A stretch of DNA of 64,000 bases from Bacteroidota bacterium (GCA_019135895.1 JAGVVH010000154.1:1-64000); one strand, 5' to 3'. Counted from the stretch's first letter, positions 26,425 through 35,598 are shown. Notes: generated by a model not told the origin, from the letters alone. A program made the numbers and translations.

Positions 26425-27140
26425 AGTTGTTTTCCGATTTTAAGATAATCTTCATATCTTCCCACATCCATCCAGCTGTCTTTCTGATGAAGATACCCCA
26501 AAATTGATTGATTTTCTGCAAGTTCAAGATACAAAGGTGTAAGTGATTTTTTCTCGGTTGAAGAAATAAAGTTCAATAATTCCTTTTTTACAATATGAAT
26601 TCCACTGAATGCCAATTCTATTGGATTAGGAGTCTCTTTGACTGTCAATAGGGTGTTTTCTTTACTATTTTTCCATCCGCAAAGTTGCATAGAGGGACGG
26701 TCGAAAATGAAATAACGGGAGGTGGAACGCTCTTTTACTGCCAGAGTGGCAAGCGCATTTGTTGAGAGGTGATGATTTATGAAACTTTTTAAATTTATGG
26801 AAGAAACAATATCCACATTATGAAGCAAAATGTGATCAGATCCGAAGAATAATGACTCTGCAAATTTTAATCCTCCGGCAGTGTCGAGTAATTGCCTTGA
26901 TTCATCAGAAATCAGAATATTAGCTTCGAAATGGTGATTATTCAGGAAGTCAACGATTTGTGAACTAAAGTGATGAACATTCACAACAATATCCTTAACG
27001 TTGTACTGAATTAGTTTCCCGATGGTTATTTCCAATAAAGTCTGACCGTTTATTTCCACCAATGCTTTTGGTTTATCGGCAGTTAATGGATAGAGTCGGG
27101 TTCCAAGACCCGCTGCAAAAATCATAGCTGAAATTTTCAC
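26421..27140 (-). CDS. Sugar-phosphate nucleotidyltransferase (MurU/RmlA-like)
   Basis: I choose a GTG start at 27140 (reads MKISAMIFAAGLGTRLYPLT). The longer frame would begin inside the tRNA terminator region. The protein of about 240 residues has the nucleotidyltransferase signature AAGLGTRLYPLT, the uridine-binding KPKALVEINGQTLLE, HNVDIV with the metal Asp, and a late SWMDVGRYEDYL. Close relatives are MurNAc-1-phosphate uridylyltransferase (MurU), which recycles peptidoglycan sugars, but no AmgK kinase gene is adjacent, so the sugar is uncertain. The gene lies downstream of the initiator tRNA on the same strand. Confidence 0.78.
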   Translation of the reverse strand: MKISAMIFAAGLGTRLYPLTADKPKALVEINGQTLLEITIGKLIQYNVKDIVVNVHHFSSQIVDFLNNHHFEANILISDESRQLLDTAGGLKFAESLFFGSDHILLHNVDIVSSINLKSFINHHLSTNALATLAVKERSTSRYFIFDRPSMQLCGWKNSKENTLLTVKETPNPIELAFSGIHIVKKELLNFISSTEKKSLTPLYLELAENQSILGYLHQKDSWMDVGRYEDYLKIGKQL

Positions 27141-27164
27141 CGGCACAAAGATTTTGTTTAAACT

Positions 27165-27198
27165 AAAAAATCTCTCACAAGTAAGAATTTGCAAGAGA
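27165..27198 (-). terminator. Probable terminator after the initiator tRNA gene
   Basis: On the minus strand a TCTCT...AGAGA stem with a long imperfect interior is followed by T6 at 27170-27165. The stem is modest, so the call is tentative. Confidence 0.4.
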
Positions 27199-27213
27199 TT
27201 TTTGTCTTTGAGG

Positions 27214-27285
<72 letters not shown>

Positions 27286-27300
27286 CTGTATTTAAGGATG

Positions 27301-27308
27301 CAAAGATA
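27301..27308 (-). promoter_or_regulatory. -7 element of the initiator tRNA gene
   Basis: TATCTTTG on the minus strand, 15 bases before the tRNA 5' end. Confidence 0.6.
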
Positions 27309-27516
27309 CAATTTAATCTAGTTTTACTAGTGCAAAAAGTAAAGAAAACGAGTCGGAGCACACAAAAAGCAGGTAGAAATAATCATAAATATTTCAGATT
27401 ATTTCTTTAACGTTTACAAACTGATTTTCAAGCAATTTATATAGATAAAATCCTAAATATGGAGTTTTTATTAGAATAGATAGGCTTCAAGAAACTCATA
27501 TTAAAATTATTTTTTG

Positions 27517-27524
27517 TACTTTTG
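27517..27524 (+). promoter_or_regulatory. -7 element of the NlpC/P60 gene
   Basis: TACTTTTG, a perfect TAnnTTTG match, 15 bases before the ATG at 27540, implying a leader of under 10 bases. It also overlaps a TTG that would start a longer frame, which supports the ATG as the true start. Confidence 0.55.
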
Positions 27525-27539
27525 AACTTTAAAGATTGC

Positions 27540-28370
27540 ATGATGACCCATAAAATTTTATTTTTAATCTCCTTATTACTTCTCGTATCAGTTTCAGTTT
27601 TTGCTCAAGATGACAACCTTTTAGAAGATGAAGTTTATATAAAGTCTCTGGATAGCTCAATTGCTGATAATCCTATTTATTTGGGAGATGCAGCCTGTAT
27701 GAAATTAGATTCTATTGTCAATTTTGCACTTTCACATATTGGGGCTCGTTATAAATATGCATCCGAAGGTCCTACTAGTTTTGATTGTTCAGGATTAATG
27801 TTCTACACTTTTAAACATTTTGGGATTACTCTTGGTCGTAGTTCCCGAGATCAGTATGCGATGGGAGTTAAAGTTAAAAAAAATGATATCAGAAAAGGGG
27901 ACTTGGTTTTTTTTCTACGGGGAAAGAAAGGTCGTCGTTATATTGGACATGTTGGTTTAGTAATTGAGGTTGATTCAAATCATAATTTCAGGTTTGTTCA
28001 CGCGTCCAATCCACAATATGGGATTCGCATCGATGAATCAACAAGAGCTGGTTATATAGGTTCATATGCAGGGGCACGCCGTATTATTCAGTGTGATGGA
28101 GAAACACAACATTATGTATTGCCTAATAAGCCTCTTAAAGACACTACTGTTGTTGCGATTGATTCATCAAAAAAGGAGACTATGGCCGCAAAAGTTGTTC
28201 CCGAGAAACAAGTTGTTAAGCCAAAAGTTATTTATCATAAAGTAAAAAAAGGGGATACTCTTTCGTCAATATCCCGAAAATATCATGTACCTGTTGCCAA
28301 CATAAAAAAATGGAACAGGCTTAGGTCTGACTTAATCAAAATTGATCAGCGTCTCAAAATATACAGATAA
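27540..28370 (+). CDS. Exported NlpC/P60 peptidoglycan hydrolase with LysM domain
   Basis: The start is the first of two adjacent ATGs at 27540. The protein of about 276 residues has a signal peptide (KILFLISLLLLVSVSVFAQ) and a NlpC/P60 domain with nucleophile Cys in TSFDCSGLMFY, catalytic His in YIGHVGLVIE and the following FVHAS. A linker leads to a C-terminal LysM (YHKVKKGDTLSSISRKYHV). It likely cleaves stem peptides (gamma-D-Glu-DAP bond) in the periplasm while LysM holds the glycan. It is single in its transcript, ending at a strong hairpin shared with the next convergent gene. Confidence 0.9.
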   Translation: MMTHKILFLISLLLLVSVSVFAQDDNLLEDEVYIKSLDSSIADNPIYLGDAACMKLDSIVNFALSHIGARYKYASEGPTSFDCSGLMFYTFKHFGITLGRSSRDQYAMGVKVKKNDIRKGDLVFFLRGKKGRRYIGHVGLVIEVDSNHNFRFVHASNPQYGIRIDESTRAGYIGSYAGARRIIQCDGETQHYVLPNKPLKDTTVVAIDSSKKETMAAKVVPEKQVVKPKVIYHKVKKGDTLSSISRKYHVPVANIKKWNRLRSDLIKIDQRLKIYR

Positions 28371-28399
28371 AAAAAACGGCTGTCTTTGGACAGCCGTTT
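28366..28399 (-). terminator. Rho-independent terminator between convergent genes
   Basis: A perfect 11-bp stem (AAACGGCTGTC/GACAGCCGTTT, 28374-28384 and 28389-28399) with a 4-base loop. On the minus strand it is followed by a T run, so it ends the 28421-29785 transcript; it may also act on the plus strand. Confidence 0.85.
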
Positions 28400-28420
28400 C
28401 AGTTAGTATAATTGAAGAAA

Positions 28421-29785
28421 TTATTTCTTAGTATTTTTCTTGGTAAGTTTATGTTTTTTCACAAAGTCAACAAGAACTTCTTCAAGGTTTGGTTTTCCGA
28501 TTTCCTGTAATTCATAACCTATTTTCACAACAGGTTGCTTGATTTTAATGAAACGAGGAAGGTCAATTGGAGTTCCGATAACCACTGCATCGCAAGGAGT
28601 ATTAGCAATAGTTTTTTCAAGGTCTTTCATTTGTTGATCACCGTATCCCATTGCCGGAAGTAATGTTCCGATATTTGGATATTTAGTATAAGTAGAAGAA
28701 ATTTCACCAACAGTAAAAGGTCTTGGGTCAACAAGTTCTGCGGCACCGCATTTCATAGCTGCAACAGTTCCTGCTCCGATTTTCATTTCACCGTGAGTCA
28801 AAGTAGGGCCGTCTTCAACAACCAAAACTTTTTTACCTTTTATCAGTTCAGGTTTATCGATTGTAAGCACGGAAGCAGCATCAATAACCATTGCATTAGG
28901 ATTGATAGCAGCTAAATTTGCTCTAACTTGATTGATATTTTCCAAAGAAGCGGAGTCAATTTTATTGATTACCATAACATCTGCCATACGGGCAACCACT
29001 TCACCGGGATAATAGCTTATTTCAGCACCCGGACGCAATGGATCTGCAACGCCGATAAATAAATCGGGAACATAGAATGGAAAGTCGTTGTTTCCACCAT
29101 CCCAAAGAACGATATCACAACCATCGGGATCTTTTTCTGCTTCACGGAGAATAGCTTCATAGTCAACTCCGGCATAAATAACATTTCTTTTGGTTACAAC
29201 ATGAGGTTCATATTCTTCCATTTCCTCAATAGTACAATTGTGTTTTTTTAAATCAGCTACAGTAGCAAAACGTTGAACTTTTTGTTTATTTAAATCAGGA
29301 TCATAAGGCATGGGGTGACGAACAGCAACCACTTTAAGTCCCATTCCTGTAAGAATTTCAATAATTCTTCTTGAAGTTTGTGATTTTCCACAACCGGTTC
29401 TGGTAGCACCAACGGCAATAACCGGTTTTGTAGATTTAATCATCGTATCTTTGGGTCCCATTAAAACGAAATTTGCACCGGCAGCATTCACAATGGCACT
29501 AATTTTCATAACATAGTTATATGGTTTGTCGCTATATGCAAACACACATTCATCAACTTTTAATTTTTTGATTAATTCAGGAAGTTCAGATTCTTTGTAA
29601 ATAGGAATACCCTTAGGATATAAATCTTTTCCGGCTAATTCAGCAGGATAAGGTCTACCGTCAATTCCCGGAATTTGTTCTGCAGTAAATGCGACAACAT
29701 TATAATTTTTGTTTCCTCTGAAATAAGTGTTGAAGTTGTGGAAATCTCGTCCCGCCGCTCCAATGATAATTACGTTTCTTTTCAT
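28421..29785 (-). CDS. Cyclic 2,3-diphosphoglycerate synthetase-like P-loop protein
   Basis: The 454-residue protein matches the predicted GTPase family COG2403, whose archaeal member makes cyclic 2,3-diphosphoglycerate. An N-terminal Rossmann-like domain begins NVIIIGAAGRDFHNFN. A P-loop, GATRTGCGKSQTSRRI, lies near residue 127, followed by DIVLWDGGNNDFPF, DLFIGVADPLRPG and VMVINKIDSA. Bacterial members are uncharacterised. The next gene upstream on the same strand is gpmA, whose product needs 2,3-bisphosphoglycerate, the substrate of the archaeal synthetase; this makes a link to that metabolite plausible but unproven. It has its own promoter. Confidence 0.75.
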   Translation of the reverse strand: MKRNVIIIGAAGRDFHNFNTYFRGNKNYNVVAFTAEQIPGIDGRPYPAELAGKDLYPKGIPIYKESELPELIKKLKVDECVFAYSDKPYNYVMKISAIVNAAGANFVLMGPKDTMIKSTKPVIAVGATRTGCGKSQTSRRIIEILTGMGLKVVAVRHPMPYDPDLNKQKVQRFATVADLKKHNCTIEEMEEYEPHVVTKRNVIYAGVDYEAILREAEKDPDGCDIVLWDGGNNDFPFYVPDLFIGVADPLRPGAEISYYPGEVVARMADVMVINKIDSASLENINQVRANLAAINPNAMVIDAASVLTIDKPELIKGKKVLVVEDGPTLTHGEMKIGAGTVAAMKCGAAELVDPRPFTVGEISSTYTKYPNIGTLLPAMGYGDQQMKDLEKTIANTPCDAVVIGTPIDLPRFIKIKQPVVKIGYELQEIGKPNLEEVLVDFVKKHKLTKKNTKK

Positions 29786-29839
29786 AAAATATTGAATTTA
29801 AGTTATTTGAATTATACTTTTCTTTTTAATTATGAGGAA

Positions 29840-29847
29840 CAAAGTTA
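29840..29847 (-). promoter_or_regulatory. -7 element of the cPGS-like gene
   Basis: TAACTTTG on the minus strand, 54 bases before the ATG at 29785. Confidence 0.45.
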
Positions 29848-29897
29848 CATTTTTTTTCAAACAAAAAAAATATTTTTCCTACTATCGGGGATTATTG

Positions 29898-30647
29898 TCA
29901 TTTTTTCTTAGTTTGATTGGCAACTTCTTCCATCATTTTTTTCAAAGTAGCTTCATCTGCCATAAAGTAATCTCTAAGAAAATTCATATCCTCGTCAAAT
30001 TCAAAAATATAAGGGATTCCTGTTGGAATATTTAAATCAATAATTTCTTCTTTAGATATATTTTTTATAAATTTGATAATTCCGCGCAAACTGTTTCCAT
30101 GTGCAACAATCAATACTTCTTTATTCAATTTCAGGTTGTCATGAATACTCAAATTCCATAATGGAATTATTCTATTGGTACAATCCATTAATGATTCAGT
30201 TCCAGGAGTTGAACCTTTTTCTTTAATGAGTTGATATCGGATATCATTTTTAGGATGTCTGGGATCATCAGTAGCTAGTGCAGGTGGACGTACATCAAAA
30301 CTTCTTCTCCAGAGATGAACTTGTTCGGCCCCATATTTTTCAACCATTTCTGTTTTATTCATTCCTTGCAGAAAGCCGTAATGTTTTTCATTCAATCTCC
30401 AGGATTTTTCGACGGGCAGCCACATTAAATCCATCTCTTCCAAAAGAATATCCAAGGTTTTGATAGCTCTTTTCAACAAAGATGTATAGGAATATCTGAA
30501 ATGAAACCCGGCTTCTTTTAAGGATTTACCGGCTTCTTTAGCTTCGTTTTTACCTCTTTCCGTCAAATCAACATCAGTCCATCCAGTAAATAGGTTTTTC
30601 TCATTCCATTCACTTTGTCCATGTCGTATTAATACTAGTTTGTACAT
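29898..30647 (-). CDS. gpmA: 2,3-bisphosphoglycerate-dependent phosphoglycerate mutase
   Basis: The 249-residue cytosolic glycolytic enzyme interconverts 3- and 2-phosphoglycerate. It has the phosphohistidine motif LIRHGQSEWN, the FTGWTDVDLTERG stretch, the KRAIKT region, HYGFLQGMNK and the second catalytic His in IVAHGNSLRGI. Length is normal for the cofactor-dependent family. It starts 3 bases after the panD stop, so it is probably co-transcribed with the pan genes. Confidence 0.95.
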   Translation of the reverse strand: MYKLVLIRHGQSEWNEKNLFTGWTDVDLTERGKNEAKEAGKSLKEAGFHFRYSYTSLLKRAIKTLDILLEEMDLMWLPVEKSWRLNEKHYGFLQGMNKTEMVEKYGAEQVHLWRRSFDVRPPALATDDPRHPKNDIRYQLIKEKGSTPGTESLMDCTNRIIPLWNLSIHDNLKLNKEVLIVAHGNSLRGIIKFIKNISKEEIIDLNIPTGIPYIFEFDEDMNFLRDYFMADEATLKKMMEEVANQTKKK

Positions 30648-30650
30648 AAA

Positions 30651-30998
30651 TTATTTTATTCTATTGTTGATATCAGGAAATACTATTGTAGGTTTAAAAG
30701 ATTTTGCATCTTCAAAATCCAAGGTGCAAAAAGAAATGACAACTATTTGGTCCCCGACAGAAACTTTACGGGCAGCAGGTCCGTTAAGACAGATGACTCC
30801 TGAATCTTTTGCGCCCTTGATAACATAAGTTTCAAGTCGTTCCCCATTATTCATGTTTAAGACCTGAACTTTTTCATTTTCAATTAAATTGGCTGCTTTC
30901 ATCAATGTCTCATCAATGGTTATACTCCCTACATAATGTAAGTTTGCCTCCGTCACGATGAGATGATGTAACTTTGATTTTAATACTTCTATTTGCAT
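30651..30998 (-). CDS. panD: Aspartate 1-decarboxylase (pyruvoyl enzyme)
   Basis: The 115-residue proenzyme makes beta-alanine for pantothenate. The self-cleavage site is visible as YVGSITID, where Gly24-Ser25 gives the pyruvoyl group, and the [17 protein letters not shown] and [14 protein letters not shown] blocks are typical. It lies between panC and gpmA, both on the same strand, so two steps of pantothenate synthesis are together. Confidence 0.95.
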   Translation of the reverse strand: MQIEVLKSKLHHLIVTEANLHYVGSITIDETLMKAANLIENEKVQVLNMNNGERLETYVIKGAKDSGVICLNGPAARKVSVGDQIVVISFCTLDFEDAKSFKPTIVFPDINNRIK

Positions 30999-31061
30999 TT
31001 TCTTATTTTTCTCTATATTAAATAATCAAGATAAAATATTATCTGTTATTGTTAAAAAATT

Positions 31062-31898
31062 CTATTTATATCTCACATTATCAATTAATCTAACTGATCC
31101 GAGATGCAGTGCAATACAACCGACAACTCCTTCACAATCATCAAGGCTTTCGACATTCATTAAAGATTTATCATCCACAATCTCAAAATAATCTAGTGTA
31201 AATTCGGGAATTCTGGTTATTTCAGAAACAACAAAAGATTTAATTTGTTTAACCGGCTGATTAATTAATTTCAGTGATTCCTGTAAAATTCTATTGATAT
31301 TACCTGCCATTTCGAATTCATGCTCCGTCAATCTTCTATTTCTTGAACTCATAGCAAGACCATTTTGTTCCCGTATTATTGGACAGGCAACTATTTGAGT
31401 ATTCAAATTGTAATCTTTGACTAATTTTTGAACTATTACTAACTGTTGAAAATCTTTTTCTCCGAAATAAGCTTTATCAGGGGAAATTAACTCTAAAAGT
31501 TTTTTTACAATAATAGCAACCCCTTTAAAATGGCCCGGGCGAGAAGCACCTTCCATCACATTTTCAAGAGTTCCGAAAGAATAATTTTCTTTGGGTGGTT
31601 CCGGATACATTTCTTCTTGTGAAGGAACAAAAACCAAATCTACCAAATTTTCAATTTTAAAAATATCGGATTCTAAATCTCTTGGATAATTTAAAAGATC
31701 ATCACTATTGTTAAATTGAATAGGATTAACAAAAATTGAGCAAACAACCACTTCTGTCTCCGCTTTAGCCCTTTTTATAAGGGAAATATGTCCTTCGTGC
31801 AGCGCTCCCATTGTCGGCACAAATCCAACAGACTTCCCATTACTCCTTATTCTGAAAAGTACATCCTTGAGATCTTCTATTGTTTTTATTACAAGCAT
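31062..31898 (-). CDS. panC: Pantothenate synthetase
   Basis: I prefer the ATG at 31898 (MLVIKTIEDL), matching family starts, although an in-frame ATG at 31913 exists. The protein of about 278 residues condenses pantoate and beta-alanine with ATP. It shows GFVPTMGALHEGHISLI (HIGH-type motif), SIFVNPIQFN, FEIVDDKSL and the late GCIALHLGSVRLIDN. It neighbours panD; panB was not seen here. Confidence 0.94.
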   Translation of the reverse strand: MLVIKTIEDLKDVLFRIRSNGKSVGFVPTMGALHEGHISLIKRAKAETEVVVCSIFVNPIQFNNSDDLLNYPRDLESDIFKIENLVDLVFVPSQEEMYPEPPKENYSFGTLENVMEGASRPGHFKGVAIIVKKLLELISPDKAYFGEKDFQQLVIVQKLVKDYNLNTQIVACPIIREQNGLAMSSRNRRLTEHEFEMAGNINRILQESLKLINQPVKQIKSFVVSEITRIPEFTLDYFEIVDDKSLMNVESLDDCEGVVGCIALHLGSVRLIDNVRYK

Positions 31899-31939
31899 TT
31901 TATTTTTAATCAATTATTCAACTACTATTTTATTTCAAC

Positions 31940-32488
31940 TTATTTATTCTGATTAGAATTATCTATGAGAATATTTAGAATGTCATTTTCAATTGTACTA
32001 AAAGGAGTTTCTATTATCCGACCGACTTCTTTCCCATCAATATAAAAAATAAAAGTGGGAACGAATTCAACTCCAAGATTATCGAAAATTTCAATTCCGG
32101 TTTTTTTACTTCTGTCGCAACCAACCAAAGTAATATTTTCCTCAGGGATAATTTCTGAATCGCGTATAATTTTGAAAAAATGGGGAAGATGTTCTTTTGA
32201 ATCCCCGCACCAAGCTCCAAAAATTATGGTTGCTGTTAAAACTTTATCTTTGAAAGAATTAATGAGTAAGCTTTGAATTTGATTTAACGTAGTGCTGTCC
32301 AATTTGTATGATTGATAATATTCTTCCATTTCAGAGTAGAATTCTCCCTCACTTAACTCGTCATAATTTCCAATGCCTAAAGGGACATCATAACTCTTTG
32401 CCGTGTCCGTTACCCAGTTAAACGATTGGGAAAACGCGGAACTAATTGAAAATAAAGTTATTAACATAGAAAAAGCCACATTGTTCAT
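31940..32488 (-). CDS. Exported thioredoxin-like protein
   Basis: The start is set at the ATG at 32488, because the longer frame begins inside the promoter -7 box. The protein of about 182 residues has a signal peptide (ending AFSQ) and a thioredoxin-like fold with TATIIFGAWCGDSKEHLPHF and a cis-Pro region FVPTFIFYIDGKEVGRI. The active site reads WCGDS, with a single Cys instead of CxxC, so it is not a classical disulfide oxidoreductase. It may be a reductase-like or binding protein. It heads the panC-panD-gpmA transcript, with no clear functional link. Confidence 0.75.
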   Translation of the reverse strand: MNNVAFSMLITLFSISSAFSQSFNWVTDTAKSYDVPLGIGNYDELSEGEFYSEMEEYYQSYKLDSTTLNQIQSLLINSFKDKVLTATIIFGAWCGDSKEHLPHFFKIIRDSEIIPEENITLVGCDRSKKTGIEIFDNLGVEFVPTFIFYIDGKEVGRIIETPFSTIENDILNILIDNSNQNK

Positions 32489-32506
32489 TGTTATTTTTTT
32501 AACTTG

Positions 32507-32514
32507 CAAAAATA
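32507..32514 (-). promoter_or_regulatory. -7 element of the thioredoxin-pan-gpm transcript
   Basis: TATTTTTG on the minus strand, 18 bases before the ATG at 32488; it decides against the longer frame that would start within it. Confidence 0.55.
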
Positions 32515-32537
32515 CAATAAAAATATGGAAAGTTTCA

Positions 32538-32569
32538 TTTGAGATATTTGAAAAAATAGACTAATTTTG
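32538..32569 (+). promoter_or_regulatory. Promoter of the IPExxxVDY-like gene
   Basis: TTTG at 32538-32541, N20, TAATTTTG at 32562-32569: an ideal Bacteroidota promoter. The ATG follows 9 bases later, so the transcript may be nearly leaderless. Confidence 0.65.
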
Positions 32570-32578
32570 CATTTGTAT

Positions 32579-33322
32579 ATGGCAACTCGTAAAAAATCAG
32601 AAATAAATTTAAACGACTTTTTTGGACTTTCCAAAAAGTATGTGGTTTATGCTGTCAAATCAGATCTTAACTTATATAGATTTGTTTTAAAAATGAGACG
32701 ATGTTGTGGTGCCGATTTTTCATTTTTAGGAACATTTAATCCCGGAATCCCTAAGTATGGGGCACATTTTAAGATGATGTATTCACCCTCTTTGGATGCA
32801 GAAAAAATGAATGTTGTCGTTTTGGAAAATAAAACTTCTCATTTTAATGAATCAGAAAAAGGTCATTCAAAAGCTGAAAGAAGTCTTAATTTTCAAACAC
32901 TTTCTCTATTTGAGGATTTTTTATATATTTTTAATTCACAGGGGAAGTATTTGTATACATCTGATTTGCTTGATTATGATTATTTAATACTGATTAATAC
33001 TTATAAAGAATATGATTTTACCTCATTAACTAATCAACTTTCCTATTTTAAAAGCCTTAAAATGGTTTATGATTCAAATATTTCAGAAGAATCTTCTAGC
33101 AAATTTGAGAAGACAAAGACCCATTTTTTAAAAGAGCTTTTTTGCAATATAGAAATGAGTATTTCAAATTTCCATAATCATTTTGACAATAAGTTACTTG
33201 CACAAAGAAAATCAATTCCATCAGTTAATCTGACTATTCCTCCTCCTAGCGACTTTGAATTGTCGCGGATAATGAATACAAAATATATTGAATTACTGAA
33301 TAAGGATATTAGTTTTGAATAG
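32579..33322 (+). CDS. IPExxxVDY-like family protein (uncharacterised)
   Basis: The start is the ATG at 32579; a longer frame begins with a TTG in the promoter. The first ~155 residues (LNDFFGLSKKYVVYAVKSDL, then DYDYLILINTYKEYD) resemble the small Bacteroidota-specific IPExxxVDY family, which commonly sits next to rnc, fabF and acpP, as here. The name-giving IPE motif is not evident (SLKMVYD instead), and about 80 extra residues follow. No function is known for the family. The 3' end overlaps the rnc 3' end by 14 bases on the opposite strand. Confidence 0.5.
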   Translation: MATRKKSEINLNDFFGLSKKYVVYAVKSDLNLYRFVLKMRRCCGADFSFLGTFNPGIPKYGAHFKMMYSPSLDAEKMNVVVLENKTSHFNESEKGHSKAERSLNFQTLSLFEDFLYIFNSQGKYLYTSDLLDYDYLILINTYKEYDFTSLTNQLSYFKSLKMVYDSNISEESSSKFEKTKTHFLKELFCNIEMSISNFHNHFDNKLLAQRKSIPSVNLTIPPPSDFELSRIMNTKYIELLNKDISFE

Positions 33323-34040
33323 TATCAATTTTTTCTTTAATTGTTTTTTCAATTAATTCCCAGGATTTTGCTGCCGCAATTTGCTCTGCTTTTTTAATGG
33401 TATAATCAATCCCCTCTCCAAAAGTTTCATTATCAATCTGTAGAAAGACTTTATATAGTTTTTTGGGTGAATGATTAAATACTTCAATATGATTAAAATT
33501 TATTTTCTTATGATATTTCTGTCCCCAAGACAAAATTTTGCTTTTGTAATTGCTTTCTTCGTATAAAATTGCTTCTAAGTCCAAATGGGTAAGAATTAAT
33601 TTTATAAGGATTTTTCTTGTTGAATTATAGCCTTTATCTAAAAAAATGGCTCCGATAAGTGCTTCGAAAGCATCTCCATTTGCAGATTTTGAGAAAATGT
33701 GTTCATCAATCATCATCATTTTATCAAGACCTATTTTTTTCGAAAGATAATTCAACCTTTCTCTGCATACAATTTTAGATCTCATTTCAGTTAAAGGACC
33801 TTCAGCAAAAAATGGAAATTTTTTAAAAAGGAAATCAGCAACTATTGCACTCAATATTGCATCACCTAAATATTCCAATCTTTCGTTATTTAATAACCCA
33901 AAAGCAGGATTTTTAGAAGAAGCAGACTTATGGATAAAAGCAATTTTATAGAAATCAGTTTTCTTTGGAGTAAATCCAAAGACATTTTTCATATATTCAA
34001 TAAACTCTTTTTCTTTGTTATCTTTACTAAGAAACACCAT
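33309..34040 (-). CDS. rnc: Ribonuclease III
   Basis: The 243-residue endonuclease processes rRNA precursors and double-stranded RNA. The catalytic signature NERLEYLGDAILSAIVADFL and the second acidic cluster GDAFEALIGAIFLDKGY are intact. A C-terminal dsRNA-binding domain ends KKAEQIAAAKSWELIE. It is the third gene of acpP-fabF-rnc, starting 18 bases after fabF. Confidence 0.94.
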   Translation of the reverse strand: MVFLSKDNKEKEFIEYMKNVFGFTPKKTDFYKIAFIHKSASSKNPAFGLLNNERLEYLGDAILSAIVADFLFKKFPFFAEGPLTEMRSKIVCRERLNYLSKKIGLDKMMMIDEHIFSKSANGDAFEALIGAIFLDKGYNSTRKILIKLILTHLDLEAILYEESNYKSKILSWGQKYHKKINFNHIEVFNHSPKKLYKVFLQIDNETFGEGIDYTIKKAEQIAAAKSWELIEKTIKEKIDTIQN

Positions 34041-34058
34041 TTTTACATCAAGTTCAGA

Positions 34059-35306
34059 TTAGTCAATTTTTTTAAAGAGAATTGAGACATTATGACCACC
34101 AAAACCAAATGAATTGGAAATAGCAGCTTTGATAACTTTTTGCAAAGGTTTTTTGATTATGAAATTTAAATCTGGAATTTGGGGATCTTTTTCATCAAGA
34201 TTGATAGTCGGGGGAATAATTCCCTCTTTTAGAGACAAAATAGTCGCTATTCCTTCAACAGCTGCCGCGGCACCTAATAAATGTCCAGTCATGGATTTTA
34301 TTGAATTGATAGCTATATTAGCTGCATGTTCTTTGAATAGCAACTTAATAGCTTTGCATTCAGCCAAATCTCCGGCAGGTGTAGAAGTACCGTGAGTATT
34401 TATATGATCAATGTCTGTTAATTTAAGATTTGCTTCTTCAATAGCTAATCTCATCGAATTGGCAGCTCCGGTTCCTTCCGGTTCAGGTAAGGTAATATGA
34501 AAAGCATCTGCAGTGAGACCAATTCCACCTATTTCAGCATATATTTTTGCCCCGCGTGCTTTTGCATGTTCATACTCTTCCAATATTAGTATGCCGGACC
34601 CTTCACCTATCACAAATCCATCACGCTTTACATCGAATGGTCGTGAGGCTTTTTGACATTCATCATTTCGGGTAGAGAGTGCATGCATAGCATTGAAACC
34701 TGCAACGACAGGCTCCGCAATACACGCTTCAGAACCACCTGAAATAATGATATCAGCTTTTCCCATTTTGATATAGTAATATGCATCAGCAATAGCGTTT
34801 GCTGAAGACGCACAAGCAGATGTTGTAGTATAATTAGGTCCCTTAAAACCAAAGTAAATGGAAATCCAACCGGGCATTATGTCAGCAAGTACTTTAGGAA
34901 TAAAATAAGGGCTGAATTTGGGGATTCTTCCTCCTTCAATAAATTCAAAAATAGTATTGGTTGTCGTTGTTAGTCCTCCGACTCCTGTGCCTAAAATTAT
35001 ACCAGCACGATCTAAATTAATTTTTTGTAAGTCTATCCCACTGTCTTTCATGGCTTCCATAGATGCAATCAAAGCATAATGGCTGCAAGGATCCATCTTA
35101 TGTGCTTCTTTATTCTCAATATAATCAAGAATATTGAAATTTTTTACCTCACAAGCAAATCTTGTTTTAAATTTATCGGCATCAAAGTGAGTTATAGGAT
35201 TGGCACCACTAACTCCAGTTAAAAGTCCATTCCAATAATCTGAAAGTGTATTTCCAATTGGAGTAAGGGCACCTAAACCTGTAACAACAACTCTTTTAAA
35301 ACTCAT
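34059..35306 (-). CDS. fabF: Beta-ketoacyl-ACP synthase II
   Basis: The 415-residue condensing enzyme elongates fatty acids on ACP. The nucleophile Cys lies in TTTSACASSANAIADA, and the two catalytic His are in INTHGTSTPAGD and SMTGHLLGAAAAVE. The NSFGFGGHN end is typical. It follows acpP directly, in the standard Bacteroidota order. Confidence 0.95.
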   Translation of the reverse strand: MSFKRVVVTGLGALTPIGNTLSDYWNGLLTGVSGANPITHFDADKFKTRFACEVKNFNILDYIENKEAHKMDPCSHYALIASMEAMKDSGIDLQKINLDRAGIILGTGVGGLTTTTNTIFEFIEGGRIPKFSPYFIPKVLADIMPGWISIYFGFKGPNYTTTSACASSANAIADAYYYIKMGKADIIISGGSEACIAEPVVAGFNAMHALSTRNDECQKASRPFDVKRDGFVIGEGSGILILEEYEHAKARGAKIYAEIGGIGLTADAFHITLPEPEGTGAANSMRLAIEEANLKLTDIDHINTHGTSTPAGDLAECKAIKLLFKEHAANIAINSIKSMTGHLLGAAAAVEGIATILSLKEGIIPPTINLDEKDPQIPDLNFIIKKPLQKVIKAAISNSFGFGGHNVSILFKKID

Positions 35307-35327
35307 TTAGTGATTGAAGATCGATTA

Positions 35328-35564
35328 TTATTGAATGTTTTCTTCAATGAATTTAACCGCATCTCCAACAGTCGAAATTTTTTCTGCCTGATCATCAGGA
35401 ATTGAAATACCGAATTCTTTTTCAAATTCCATAATCAACTCAACTGTATCCAATGAGTCAGCACCCAAATCATTGGTAAAACTCTTTTCCAGAGTTACAT
35501 CAGCTGCATCAACACTAAGTTTTTCAGCAATAATTGCTTGTACTTTGTCAATAATTTCTGCCAT
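35328..35564 (-). CDS. acpP: Acyl carrier protein
   Basis: The 78-residue acidic protein is read from the ATG at 35564 ([16 protein letters not shown]); another ATG lies two codons upstream. The phosphopantetheine site is Ser in [17 protein letters not shown]. It carries the growing acyl chain for FabF and other enzymes. It heads the acpP-fabF-rnc operon behind a TATTTTTG promoter. Confidence 0.96.
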   Translation of the reverse strand: MAEIIDKVQAIIAEKLSVDAADVTLEKSFTNDLGADSLDTVELIMEFEKEFGISIPDDQAEKISTVGDAVKFIEENIQ

Positions 35565-35590
35565 AGTCATTTGTTTTATAATTTAGCGTG

Positions 35591-35598
35591 CAAAAATA
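35591..35598 (-). promoter_or_regulatory. -7 element of the acpP-fabF-rnc operon
   Basis: TATTTTTG on the minus strand, 26 bases before the acpP ATG; the -33 element is weak. Confidence 0.5.
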
